The notes beneath the pieces were generated by a model. That model saw only the letters and a list, made by a program, of their open reading frames with translations. It searched no databases and was not told the DNA's origin. The translations under genes and the position numbers were made by a program. DNA of 64,000 nucleotides, from contig JAAWCJ010000030.1 of the NCBI GenBank assembly GCA_022793195.1, positions 34,207 through 98,206 of the forward strand. Reading direction: 5' to 3'. This DNA is from Lachnospiraceae bacterium. Lineage in GTDB: Bacteria; Bacillota; Clostridia; Lachnospirales; Lachnospiraceae. Positions 26,648-36,521 of this stretch are shown here, piece after piece. Numbering within the stretch: position 1 is the stretch's first letter; each line of letters opens with the position of its first letter.

Positions 26648-27361
26648 TCATCCGCACAGCTTCATAATCACATATCCCGCCAGCATGAGCCCGGCGGCCG
26701 GAGGGACAAAAGCGACGCTGCCCGGCACGGGACGTCCGTTTTTGTCCTCCCCGTGTTTTGCTTCTTCTGCAAAAGAAACGGGTGCTTCTTTAGAATAAAG
26801 GACCGTCAATCCTTCCACGTCTCTTTTTTTCAGCTCCCGGCGCATAACCCGGCAGAGGGGACAGACGCTGGTTTCATAAATATCTGCAATTTCAAAGGCA
26901 GACGGGTTCAGCTTGTTTCCCGTCCCCATGCAACTGATGATGGGGATTTTCTGCTCTTTGGCAAAAACGGCCAACGCCACTTTTGCAGAAACCGTATCTA
27001 TGGCATCCACCACAAAATCCGGCCTTTCTTCAAAAAATCCCGCAACATTTTCCGGAAGTGCAAACTCCTCATAAAGCCGTACCCTGGCCTGTGGATTAAT
27101 ATCCAGGATTTTTTCTTTCATCACACGGGTTTTATGGCGCCCAATGGTACTTTGAAGAGCGATGCTCTGCCTGTTAATATTGGAAACCGACACCACATCA
27201 TGGTCGACCAAACTTAAACGCCCCACCCCGCTTCTGGCCAGGGCCTCTATGCAGTGGGAACCTACGCCGCCGATACCGAACACCATAACATGGCTGTCTT
27301 TTAACCGCTCCATCGCTGTCTGCCCAAGCAGACGCCTTGTCCTTGAAAACTCATACTCCAT
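26648..27361 (-). CDS. tcdA: tRNA threonylcarbamoyladenosine dehydratase (TcdA/CsdL, ThiF-like)
   Basis: EFSRTRRLLGQTAMERLKDSHVMVFGIGGVGSHCIEALARSGVG; DFVVDAIDTVSAK; CMGTGNKLNP. Confidence 0.9.
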   Translation of the reverse strand: MEYEFSRTRRLLGQTAMERLKDSHVMVFGIGGVGSHCIEALARSGVGRLSLVDHDVVSVSNINRQSIALQSTIGRHKTRVMKEKILDINPQARVRLYEEFALPENVAGFFEERPDFVVDAIDTVSAKVALAVFAKEQKIPIISCMGTGNKLNPSAFEIADIYETSVCPLCRVMRRELKKRDVEGLTVLYSKEAPVSFAEEAKHGEDKNGRPVPGSVAFVPPAAGLMLAGYVIMKLCG

Positions 27362-27362
27362 C

Positions 27363-28565
27363 TTAATCCGCCTTATCTCCTTTTTTCCCCTTTCCCAGAA
27401 AGAAAATTCCAATGAGAATAACCACAGGGAAAATCACTGCTGACAGCAGGCCGCTCTTTAAACCTCCCCCGGCCCTCTCCGCAATCATCCCCACCAGGGT
27501 AGGCCCTGAAGAACAACCCACATCTCCGGCCAGGGCCATGAGGGCAAACATGGCGGTCCCTCCTCCGGGAAGCGCTGCGGAAGCCATACTGAAGGTTCCC
27601 GGCCAAAAGATTCCAATGGAAAAACCGCACAGGGCACAGCCCAAAAGTCCCAGGGCCGGGATTTTTGCACAGGCCGCTGTCACATAACACCCGATACACA
27701 AAACTGCGCTTCCTGCCATAAACCATTTCAGAGAAATCTTCTCACTGAATTTCCCATAAAGAGTCCGCGCTGTTCCCATAAAAACGGCAAATGCACAAGG
27801 CCCCGCCAAATCTCCCACGGCTTTCGGCACGTGAAGCGCCGACTCAGTAAAGGCCGACGCCCACTGGCTCATGGCCATCTCCGACGCCCCTGCACAGACC
27901 ATCAAAAGAACCAGAAGCCAAAAAGTCTTCTGTTTGACCAGTTTTCCAAAAGACAGCTTTTCATGGCCCCCCAGGACAGGGTAGATGGGGACAAGCAGAA
28001 AATAAACGGCATTTACCAGTGGAATCATCGCCAAGGCAAACGCCAATATCCTCCAGTTTTCAATCCCAAACAATTTAAAAAATACCGTGGCAATGATCAC
28101 CAGAAGCACATGGCCCCAGCAGTAAAACGAATGAAGCAGGCTCATGGCCGCCTCTTTCTTGGTGGTGGGGCATGCTTCCACGATGGGGCTTAAAAGTACC
28201 TCTATAATCCCTCCGCCTATGGCATAAAGCGCCACCGCCATTAAAAGCCCTACATAAGAATCCCCAAAAATCTCCGGGAAGACCGCCAGACCCAAAAGTC
28301 CGCCGGCCGCCAGGATATGGGCTGCCACAATGGACGCGCGGTATCCGATCTTGTCCACAAAGGCTGCCGAAAAAACATCCACCAAAAGCTGAATGAGAAA
28401 ATTCACCGTCGTAAGCAGCGTAATTTTCTCCAATGTCAACCCAAAACTGCCTGCAAATGTCAAAAATAAAAGCGGGGCGAAATTATTCACAATGGCCTGG
28501 GTCATGTAGCCGATATAAGCTGCATAAATCGTATGTCCGTAGTTTCCTTTTATCTTTTCAATCAT
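27363..28565 (-). CDS. MFS transporter
   Basis: About 12 hydrophobic segments; YGHTIYAAYIGYMTQAIVNNFAPLLFL; VDKIGYRAS. Confidence 0.85.
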   Translation of the reverse strand: MIEKIKGNYGHTIYAAYIGYMTQAIVNNFAPLLFLTFAGSFGLTLEKITLLTTVNFLIQLLVDVFSAAFVDKIGYRASIVAAHILAAGGLLGLAVFPEIFGDSYVGLLMAVALYAIGGGIIEVLLSPIVEACPTTKKEAAMSLLHSFYCWGHVLLVIIATVFFKLFGIENWRILAFALAMIPLVNAVYFLLVPIYPVLGGHEKLSFGKLVKQKTFWLLVLLMVCAGASEMAMSQWASAFTESALHVPKAVGDLAGPCAFAVFMGTARTLYGKFSEKISLKWFMAGSAVLCIGCYVTAACAKIPALGLLGCALCGFSIGIFWPGTFSMASAALPGGGTAMFALMALAGDVGCSSGPTLVGMIAERAGGGLKSGLLSAVIFPVVILIGIFFLGKGKKGDKAD

Positions 28566-28741
28566 ATTTCATTCCCCCGTTTTCCTCTCCGGCACATGGC
28601 CCTTCGGAGCCGTATTTCTCTCATCCTACCACGAACAGGCGGATTTTTCCAGCGGATATTTTCCCGCCTTCTTTTTCATTGACCAGCCCGGGATTTCGTG
28701 CTATGCTGTTTATAATAAAAACTAAAAAAGGAGAATAAGCT

Positions 28742-29617
28742 ATGTTATACGGTATTTACAATGCATACTGGACCCATGAGTGGTCTGCAAACTATGAGTA
28801 TTATATTCCCAAAGTAAAGAAGCTGGGCTTTGATGTATTGGAGATTTCCTGTGCGGCATTGACAAGGGATTATGCCACAGATGAGAAAATCCGTGACCTC
28901 AAAAAATGTGCCGATGACAACGGCATTATTTTAACAGCGGGATACGGTCCCACAAAGGAACAAAACTTATGCTCTCCTGACGAAGAAGTTGTAAAAAAGG
29001 CCATGGCCTTCTTTGAAATGATACTGCCGAAACTGCAGATGATGGATATCAAGGTACTTGGCGGCGGGTTATATTCCTACTGGCCCCTGGATCCCACTAT
29101 GCCCATGGACAAAGAAAAAGATACGGAACGCGCCATTAAAAATATGAGAAAGCTGTCCAAGGTCGCTGAGGACTGCGATGTAACACTGGGCATGGAAGTA
29201 CTGAACCGTTATGAAGGTTATATGATGAATACTTGTGAAGAGGCATTGCAGTTTATCGATGCCGTAGGCAGTTCCCATGTAAAGGTGATGCTGGATACCT
29301 TCCATATGAATATTGAAGAGGACAATATGGCTGCCGCCATCCGCCTGGCAGGCGACAAGCTGGGGCATCTCCACCTGGGAGAGCAGAACAGACGCGTTCC
29401 CGGCAAAGGCAGTATGCCCTGGCAGGAAATCGGACAGGCACTGCGTGATATCAATTACCAGGGCGCGGCAGTTATGGAACCCTTCGTCATGAAGGGCGGA
29501 ACTGTTGGTTCTGAAATCAAAGTCTGGAGAGATCTTGTGCCGGATGTGACAGAGGAAATTCTGGACAGAGACGCAAAAGGCGCCGTGGAATTCGTCCGCC
29601 ACGTATTCGGGATATAG
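28742..29617 (+). CDS. Sugar phosphate isomerase/epimerase (AP-endonuclease-2-like TIM barrel; D-tagatose/psicose-epimerase-like)
   Basis: LGMEVLNRYEGYMMNTCEEALQFIDAVGSSHVKVMLDTFHMNIEEDN; GHLHLGEQNRRVPGKGSMPW. Confidence 0.88.
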   Translation: MLYGIYNAYWTHEWSANYEYYIPKVKKLGFDVLEISCAALTRDYATDEKIRDLKKCADDNGIILTAGYGPTKEQNLCSPDEEVVKKAMAFFEMILPKLQMMDIKVLGGGLYSYWPLDPTMPMDKEKDTERAIKNMRKLSKVAEDCDVTLGMEVLNRYEGYMMNTCEEALQFIDAVGSSHVKVMLDTFHMNIEEDNMAAAIRLAGDKLGHLHLGEQNRRVPGKGSMPWQEIGQALRDINYQGAAVMEPFVMKGGTVGSEIKVWRDLVPDVTEEILDRDAKGAVEFVRHVFGI

Positions 29618-29628
29618 GAGGTATCGCC

Positions 29629-30018
29629 ATGGGAGTGAAAGTAAAAGGCGTATCCCACATCGGGCTGTATATTAAAGATGTTGAACGTTCCAAAAAGTTT
29701 TATACGGAAGTCCTGGGGTTTGAAACCATTTGTGAGTTTGTATCCCTGGAAGGAAACAAGATGGCTTTCGTGAAAAGCGGAAACTTAATCATTGAACTGA
29801 TCCAGCATAAAGTGTGGATGGACAGAAAAGACGGTTTATTCGATCATATTGCCATGGAAGTGGAAAATATCGAAGAAACCAGCGAGAAGCTGAAAGGCCT
29901 TGGTATTGAGTTTGAAGCGGATATCTATTTTGACGACCTGGTTTTTGACAACGGTGTGAAATACCAGGCTTTCCGCGGACCGGACGGAGAACATTTAGAG
30001 ATTTACCAGACCCTTTAA
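29629..30018 (+). CDS. VOC (glyoxalase/bleomycin resistance) family protein
   Basis: VSHIGLYIKDVERSKKFYTEVLGFE...FDHIAMEVENIEE...FRGPDGEHLEIYQ. Confidence 0.9.
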   Translation: MGVKVKGVSHIGLYIKDVERSKKFYTEVLGFETICEFVSLEGNKMAFVKSGNLIIELIQHKVWMDRKDGLFDHIAMEVENIEETSEKLKGLGIEFEADIYFDDLVFDNGVKYQAFRGPDGEHLEIYQTL

Positions 30019-30036
30019 AAACACCTTAAATCTGTT

Positions 30037-30084
30037 AAAATCCCTCTCAGATGATGCCCCCCTCTTTCGTCTGAGAGGGATTTT
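30037..30084 (+). terminator. Intrinsic terminator
   Basis: AAAATCCCTCTCAGA ... TCTGAGAGGGATTTT, 15-bp perfect stem. Confidence 0.85.
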
Positions 30085-30166
30085 GCTTGCCATCAGGAAA
30101 AAGAATGGTTATAATAGAAGAAATTGAACGTATGTTTGAACCTGCAATCTGTCTTCGGAGGTTTTT

Positions 30167-31486
30167 ATGGATTTATTTGATTATATGAGAGAAAGTAAAC
30201 AGGTAAAGGAAGCCCCCCTTGCCGCCAGGATGCGCCCCGCCTCACTGGAGGAGATCGTGGGCCAGAAACACATCATCGGCAAAGGCACTCTTCTCTACCG
30301 TGCCATCGCCAGTGACAAGCTGAGTTCCATCATCCTTTACGGGCCGCCAGGATCCGGAAAAACCACCATCGCAAAAGTCATCGCCAATACGACGAAGTCT
30401 TCTTTCACCCAGATCAATGCCACCTCCGCCGGCAAAAAAGATATGGAAGAAGTTGTCTCTAAAGCCAAAGACAGTATGGGTATGTTTGGTAAAAAAACAA
30501 TCCTGTTCATCGACGAGATCCACCGGTTCAATAAAGGACAGCAGGATTACCTGCTGCCCTTTGTGGAAGACGGAACCATCACCCTGGTGGGAGCCACCAC
30601 GGAAAATCCCTATTTTGAGGTAAACGGGGCCTTGATTTCCCGTTCCTTAATTTTCAGGTTGGAAAGCCTCACGAAAGACGATATCAAAGAGCTTCTCCTG
30701 CGGGCGGTCTCAGACAAGGAACGGGGCTTAGGCGCCCTGTCGGTGAGGGCCTGCGACGACGCCCTGGACTTCCTTTCAGACATCTGCGGCGGCGATGCGA
30801 GAAGCGCTTTAAATGCCCTGGAACTGGGCGCCTTATCCACCCCCAGGGGGGAAGACGGGCAAATCGCCATCACTCTGGACGTGGCAAAAGAATGTATTCA
30901 AAAACGGTCAATCCAGTATGATAAAAGCGGTGATAACCATTACGACACCATATCCGCATTCATCAAAAGCATGCGGGGTTCCGACCCGGATGCCGCCGTC
31001 TATTACCTGGCGCGGATGCTTTATGGCGGAGAGGATATCAAGTTCATCGCCCGCCGTATTATGATCTGTGCCTCAGAAGATGTGGGAAACGCAGATCCCC
31101 AGGCACTTCAGGTGGCAGTGGCCGCTTCCCAGGCAGTGGAGCGGGTCGGCCTTCCTGAAGCCCAGTTAATTCTCTCCCAGGCCGCCATTTATGTGGCTTC
31201 CGCCCCCAAAAGCAACGCCTGCTGCCTGGCCATCGGTGCTGCCATGGAGCGGGTCGGCGCCGAACAGATCAGGACTGTCCCTCCCCACCTTCAGGATTCC
31301 CACTACCATGGGGCCGCCAAGCTGGGGCACGGTCTGGATTATAAATACGCCCACGACTTCCCCAACCATTATGTTAAGCAGCAATATCTCCCCGACGAAC
31401 TTGTGGGAACCGTATTCTATGCTCCCACAGAGCAGGGCTATGAAAAAAACATTAAAAATTGGCTGGAGTGGCTCCGCAAGGATTAG
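30167..31486 (+). CDS. rarA: Replication-associated recombination protein A (RarA/MgsA)
   Basis: LAARMRPASLEEIVGQKHI; GPPGSGKTTIAKVIANTT; FIDEIHRFNKGQQD; GATTENPYFEVNGALISRS. Confidence 0.93.
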   Translation: MDLFDYMRESKQVKEAPLAARMRPASLEEIVGQKHIIGKGTLLYRAIASDKLSSIILYGPPGSGKTTIAKVIANTTKSSFTQINATSAGKKDMEEVVSKAKDSMGMFGKKTILFIDEIHRFNKGQQDYLLPFVEDGTITLVGATTENPYFEVNGALISRSLIFRLESLTKDDIKELLLRAVSDKERGLGALSVRACDDALDFLSDICGGDARSALNALELGALSTPRGEDGQIAITLDVAKECIQKRSIQYDKSGDNHYDTISAFIKSMRGSDPDAAVYYLARMLYGGEDIKFIARRIMICASEDVGNADPQALQVAVAASQAVERVGLPEAQLILSQAAIYVASAPKSNACCLAIGAAMERVGAEQIRTVPPHLQDSHYHGAAKLGHGLDYKYAHDFPNHYVKQQYLPDELVGTVFYAPTEQGYEKNIKNWLEWLRKD

Positions 31487-31512
31487 CGTGATGATACCCT
31501 TATGATCAGTCA

Positions 31513-32265
31513 CTAGTCGATCAGGAGACGGTTCACGGTCACAAAGGTGTATCCCTGGGCCTTCAGCTCATCCACAATCTGAAAAGCCGCCTCCACGGAC
31601 GTGTCATAGACATCATGGAGCAGGATGATGCTTCCGTCTTTCACGTCCTGAAGCACCTTTTTCACGACTGCATCCGTGCTTTTCACGTCCCAGTCCCGCG
31701 GGTCCACGGTCCATCCCACTTCCTTCATATTAACCGCGCACTCCAGATTGGAATTCCAGGAACCATAAGGCGGCCTTATATATTCCACAGGCTGTCCCGT
31801 CACTGCGGCAATAGCCTCATTGGTCATGGTGATCTCCTGACAGGCTTCTTCAAGGGAAAGCTTTGTCAGCTGGACATGATGAAAGGTATGGCTTCCGATG
31901 AGATGCCCATCCTCCGCCATTTGTTTTACAATCTCCTCATTTCCTTCCACACTTCCCCCAATCAGGAAAAAGGTCGCCTTTACATCCCGCTCTTTCAGGC
32001 CGTCCAGCAACTTTTGGGTAGTATCTCCATGCGGTCCGTCGTCAAAGGTCAGCGCCACCAGCTTTTCTCCTTCTGTTCCGGCTTGCCCTTCTGCCCCTTC
32101 GGATTCCGGCGCCTTTCCCTGATTATTTTCGTTCCCTGTCTGTCCCTCCTGCTTTGCCCCGGCTTCCAGGCTCCTTTCTTCCCGTTCCGTTTTTACCCGT
32201 TCCATCCCAATGAGGCATACAGCCAATAAAAGTGTTAAAAAAATCGTGACTCCCCGTTTGCCCAA
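31513..32265 (-). CDS. Polysaccharide deacetylase family protein
   Basis: VALTFDDGPHGDTTQKLLDGL; IGSHTFHH; RPPYGSWN; ILLHD. Confidence 0.92.
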   Translation of the reverse strand: MGKRGVTIFLTLLLAVCLIGMERVKTEREERSLEAGAKQEGQTGNENNQGKAPESEGAEGQAGTEGEKLVALTFDDGPHGDTTQKLLDGLKERDVKATFFLIGGSVEGNEEIVKQMAEDGHLIGSHTFHHVQLTKLSLEEACQEITMTNEAIAAVTGQPVEYIRPPYGSWNSNLECAVNMKEVGWTVDPRDWDVKSTDAVVKKVLQDVKDGSIILLHDVYDTSVEAAFQIVDELKAQGYTFVTVNRLLID

Positions 32266-32341
32266 ATTTCTGTCCTCTCTCAGGCAGTCTGTTTTATCTT
32301 AATTATATGGTGAAACAAGTTTCTGCTATGCAGGAATCCGT

Positions 32342-32518
32342 TTACGTAAATTGGTTGCTTTTCACGTCATATTCATAATCAATGGCAGACAGACGTTCCT
32401 TCACCTCTTCCTCACTGATTCCTTCTTCCTGGCAAAAGGCCTCCAGGGAAGGATAAAAATCCCGCAGTTTCAAATTGACAACGCTAAGAAGCATTGCCGC
32501 GTCCCTTGGCAGTTCCAT
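32342..32518 (-). CDS. DUF4250-like small protein (58 aa, below the ORF-track cutoff)
   Basis: Translation MELPRDAAMLLSVVNLKLRDFYPSLEAFCQEEGISEEEVKERLSAIDYEYDVKSNQFT; RBS AAGGAG upstream. Confidence 0.8.
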   Translation of the reverse strand: MELPRDAAMLLSVVNLKLRDFYPSLEAFCQEEGISEEEVKERLSAIDYEYDVKSNQFT

Positions 32519-32549
32519 AAACGTTCTCCTTATTGTGAATTTGTATTTT

Positions 32550-35135
32550 TTATTCTACATAGGCGGTCAGTGCCCCGCCTTTTACATCCATGACAATGAC
32601 GCCGCCGGCCCGCACCTGATCACCTAAAATCAGTTTCGCCGCCTGTGTTTCCACATATTTTTGCAGATACCGTTTTAATGGCCTTGCGCCGTAGACAGGA
32701 TCATATCCGTTCTCAGCCACAAATTCTTCGGCAGATGGCGTCAGACGGATGGAAATCTCCCGTTCCGCCAGACGTTTATTCACATCCTGCAGCATAAGCC
32801 CGATAATATGTCCGATATTCTCTTTTGTCAACGGCTTAAACATGATGATTTCATCCAGACGGTTTAAAAACTCCGGTCGGAAATGGTTTTTTAAGTCATC
32901 CATAACCAGTTTCTCATTTTCAGGGCGAATGTTGCCGTCCTCATCAATCCCTTCCAAAAGGTAAGAGGAGCCCAGATTAGAAGTCATAATCAGCACCGTG
33001 TTCTTAAAATCCACCGTCCGCCCCTGGGAATCCGTAATGCGTCCGTCATCCAGAACCTGCAAAAGTACATTAAACACATCGGGATGGGCTTTCTCGATTT
33101 CATCAAAGAGCACTACGGAATAAGGCTTTCTCCTGACTGCTTCCGTCAGTTGCCCGCCTTCATCATAGCCCACATATCCCGGAGGCGCCCCAATCAGGCG
33201 GGACACAGAATATTTCTCCATGTATTCACTCATATCAATACGGACCATATTCTGTTCATCGTCAAACAGACTTTCCGCCAGCGCTTTCGCCAGCTCCGTT
33301 TTTCCCACTCCGGTAGGTCCCAGGAACAAGAAAGAACCAATGGGTTTTGTGGGATCTTTGATTCCGGCCCTGGAACGGATAATGGCTTCCGTTACTTTCG
33401 TCACCCCTTCTTCCTGGCCAATGACCCGCTTATGAAGTTCTTCGTCCAGATGCAGTGTCTTATTCCGTTCACTTTCCGTCAGTTTTGCCACGGGAATCCC
33501 CGTCCATCTGGAAATAATCCTGGCGATCTCCTCTTCTGTAACCGCTTCATGAAGAAGCGTCATATCCTCTTTTTTGACCTTTTCCTCCTCGATCTCAAGC
33601 TGTTTTACCAGGCCGGGAAGCATCCCATACTGAAGTTCTGCCGCCTTTTCCAGGTCATAGTTTCTCTCAGCCAGCTGAATCTGGGTATTGATATCGTCAA
33701 TTTGCCCGCGAAGCTTCTGAAGCCGCTCCACAGACGTCTTTTCATTATCCCACTGAGCCTTCATCTTTCCAAATGCATCCCTGAAATCTGCCAGTTCTTT
33801 TTGGATTGCCTCCAGCCGGTCACGGCTTAAGTTGTCTGTCTCTTTCTTAAGGGCCGCTTCCTCAATCTCAAGCTGCATAATCTTCCTGGATAATTCATCC
33901 AACTCCGTCGGCATGGAATCCAGCTCTGTTTTAATCAGGGCACATGCTTCATCTACCAGGTCAATGGCCTTATCCGGCAGGAACCGGTCGGAAATATAAC
34001 GGTTGGACAGCACGGCCGCACTCACAAGGGCCGAATCTGTAATTTTGACGCCATGGAATACTTCATAGCGGTCCTTTAGCCCCCTCAGGATGGAAATGGT
34101 GTCCTCCACCGCAGGCTCATCCACCAAAACCGGCTGGAAACGCCGCTCCAGCGCCGCATCTTTTTCAATATATTTGCGGTATTCATCCAAGGTTGTGGCC
34201 CCGATGCAGTGCAGTTCCCCTCTGGCCAGCATGGGTTTCAGCATATTTCCTGCATCCATGGCCCCATCTGTCTTTCCTGCACCCACTATGGTATGAAGCT
34301 CGTCCACAAACAGGAGGATTTTTCCCTCGCTTTTTTTCACCTCCTCCAGTACCGCTTTTAAACGTTCCTCAAATTCCCCCCTGTACTTGGCCCCAGCCAC
34401 CAGGGCGCCCATATCCAGGGAAAATACGATTTTGTCTTTCAATCCTTCCGGAACATCTCCCCGGACAATTCTCTGGGCCAGGCCTTCTACCACTGCTGTC
34501 TTTCCGACACCCGGCTCGCCAATCAGAACCGGATTATTCTTTGTCTTTCTCGACAGAATCCGAATCACGTTCCGTATTTCCGTGTCCCGCCCGATGACAG
34601 GATCCATCTCCTGTTTTCTGGCCCTCTCCACCAGATCGGTGCCGTATTTCACCAGGGTATCATAAGTGGCTTCCGGGTTGTCACTGGTGACCCGCTGGTT
34701 TCCGCGGACTGTGGAAAGAGCCTGCAAAAACCGCTCCCTGGTAATGCCGAACTCTGTAAACAGCGCCTTCACTGCCTCATTGGGATATTTAATCAACGCC
34801 AAAAACAGATGTTCCACCGACACATACTCGTCCCCCATCTGCTTTGCCTCGTCTTCCGCACTCACCAGAACCTTATTTAATTCTTTGCTGACATAAAGTT
34901 TCGCATCACCGGAAACTTTGACTTTCCGGTTCAGGGCTTCCTCCACCCGGTTCATAAAATATTCCGGCTGTATTTCCATTTTGACGATCATTTTTTTGAT
35001 CAGGCTGTCCTCCAGCTCCAAAAGCCCTGACAACAGATGTTCTTCATCTATCTCCTGGTTTCCATATTCGTAAGCCAGTTTTTCACAGTTCTGGACTGCC
35101 TGCAGGGAATTCTGTGTAAATTTATTGATATTCAT
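32550..35135 (-). CDS. clpB: ATP-dependent chaperone ClpB
   Basis: Two AAA modules ([37 protein letters not shown]), ClpB middle coiled-coil domain, [13 protein letters not shown]. Confidence 0.96.
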   Translation of the reverse strand: MNINKFTQNSLQAVQNCEKLAYEYGNQEIDEEHLLSGLLELEDSLIKKMIVKMEIQPEYFMNRVEEALNRKVKVSGDAKLYVSKELNKVLVSAEDEAKQMGDEYVSVEHLFLALIKYPNEAVKALFTEFGITRERFLQALSTVRGNQRVTSDNPEATYDTLVKYGTDLVERARKQEMDPVIGRDTEIRNVIRILSRKTKNNPVLIGEPGVGKTAVVEGLAQRIVRGDVPEGLKDKIVFSLDMGALVAGAKYRGEFEERLKAVLEEVKKSEGKILLFVDELHTIVGAGKTDGAMDAGNMLKPMLARGELHCIGATTLDEYRKYIEKDAALERRFQPVLVDEPAVEDTISILRGLKDRYEVFHGVKITDSALVSAAVLSNRYISDRFLPDKAIDLVDEACALIKTELDSMPTELDELSRKIMQLEIEEAALKKETDNLSRDRLEAIQKELADFRDAFGKMKAQWDNEKTSVERLQKLRGQIDDINTQIQLAERNYDLEKAAELQYGMLPGLVKQLEIEEEKVKKEDMTLLHEAVTEEEIARIISRWTGIPVAKLTESERNKTLHLDEELHKRVIGQEEGVTKVTEAIIRSRAGIKDPTKPIGSFLFLGPTGVGKTELAKALAESLFDDEQNMVRIDMSEYMEKYSVSRLIGAPPGYVGYDEGGQLTEAVRRKPYSVVLFDEIEKAHPDVFNVLLQVLDDGRITDSQGRTVDFKNTVLIMTSNLGSSYLLEGIDEDGNIRPENEKLVMDDLKNHFRPEFLNRLDEIIMFKPLTKENIGHIIGLMLQDVNKRLAEREISIRLTPSAEEFVAENGYDPVYGARPLKRYLQKYVETQAAKLILGDQVRAGGVIVMDVKGGALTAYVE

Positions 35136-35188
35136 GGGGATACCTCCTATGCTGTTATATCTGTACTATAACAATTCTTTTCATCCGT

Positions 35189-35231
35189 ATCATAGCACAT
35201 GCTGTTAGCACTGTCAAGGTCTGAGTGCTAA
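35189..35231 (-). promoter_or_regulatory. clpB promoter with overlapping CIRCE (HrcA) operator
   Basis: Minus strand TTAGCACTC-AGACCTTGA-CAGTGCTAA (9-9-9, one arm mismatch) overlapping TTGACA-17-TATGAT. Confidence 0.92.
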
Positions 35232-35352
35232 AAACATGTAACCCAAGAAATTCCAGGGAATTTCCTTTCTGCCCCATGTACACAAAAAGCCACTGCCATA
35301 TTTCTGACAGTGGCTCACCGTTTTATTTAGAAATTCAAATCTCACGCTGCAA

Positions 35353-36291
35353 TCAGTTGATTGTCCTCCTGTTGCCCGATGCGGCCCCGGCTTTTGGATT
35401 TTTTACCCGCCAGCTGCGGTAGCAGAAAATAAAATATCCCAGTTTCGTATTAAATAGCAGGCTGCAGGGGTATCCCTTCATAAAATCGGTACGGAATTCA
35501 TCCCTGGTCAGCAGGTTTTCATTGGTAAGCTCTTCCGCTGTCTCAGCCTGGAACAGTTTGCCCATATGTTCAAACAGCTGTTCAAATATCTGAAAAATGA
35601 CTGGCTCTTCTATCTCGCTTCTCTCCGTCATCTGCGTACCCAATATCCGGTTCGCCCCCCGGACAGCCAGGGGGTCTTCTACACCCAGGAGAAGCTGCAG
35701 CCTGATTCCACCTTCAATATCATACCGCTGGCGGCCATAAAACCCGCTTCCTATATTCTGCCCTTTATAATCTGTATTGACCAGTTTCGACTCTATCTGA
35801 AAGATCTCCTGCATGGAGCGGTTCACCGCCTTTGATATGACAGCTATCTGCGATGAAAAATTGTGGCTTCTCTGGTTCGTCATCCTTCCCACGATGGCCT
35901 GGTCTTCCCTCATAATATGTTCTGTCAGCCAGTTATTCATGATCCCCACAAAGCGCTGGACAGCCATCACGGAATAACCTGACATTTCCAGGTCTCTCTT
36001 GAGGGAAACTATAGTTTTATCCCTGAAATTATCATGAATCCGTTTGTGCCGCGTATACCCATTATAACGGATTGAGCGCATGTATGCCTCTTCTTCTAAA
36101 AAATGTGTCATGGAATAGGTTTCCAGATATTTTAACATCTCTTTGTATGTATGCTGATAATCCTTTGTGGTTTCGGAAACATCCATCAGTTTCTTCATAA
36201 TCCGAAAAAGCTTGGCATGCGCCTTGTCCACAATCTCCACACCGATATTAAACTTATCATCCCATACTACCTTTTCCATAAAAAATCCCAC
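35353..36291 (-). CDS. Bacteriohemerythrin-domain protein with extra C-terminal domain
   Basis: VVWDDKFNIGVEIVDKAHAKLF...MTHFLEEEAYMRSIRYNGYTRHKRIHDNF...NWLTEHIMREDQAI hemerythrin metal ligands; about 150-aa C-terminal region unassigned. Confidence 0.85.
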   Translation of the reverse strand: MGFFMEKVVWDDKFNIGVEIVDKAHAKLFRIMKKLMDVSETTKDYQHTYKEMLKYLETYSMTHFLEEEAYMRSIRYNGYTRHKRIHDNFRDKTIVSLKRDLEMSGYSVMAVQRFVGIMNNWLTEHIMREDQAIVGRMTNQRSHNFSSQIAVISKAVNRSMQEIFQIESKLVNTDYKGQNIGSGFYGRQRYDIEGGIRLQLLLGVEDPLAVRGANRILGTQMTERSEIEEPVIFQIFEQLFEHMGKLFQAETAEELTNENLLTRDEFRTDFMKGYPCSLLFNTKLGYFIFCYRSWRVKNPKAGAASGNRRTIN

Positions 36292-36521
36292 CTCCCGCTT
36301 TTACTGTTTCTCTTACTTTTTATTATATATTTCTTTTTTCTTTTGTCAATTTTTTATCAAAAACCTCTTTTTTCTAATCACCAAACCCGGTCTTTTCCAC
36401 TGTAAGAAATGCGGGGAGGGGCGGCAGATGTAAATGGAGCAGGTTTATCGGACACGGGAAATGTGAATTTTTTATGGAATTAATTGAAAAGTCCCTGACA
36501 ATTTGTCTTTGGTGGTAATGT

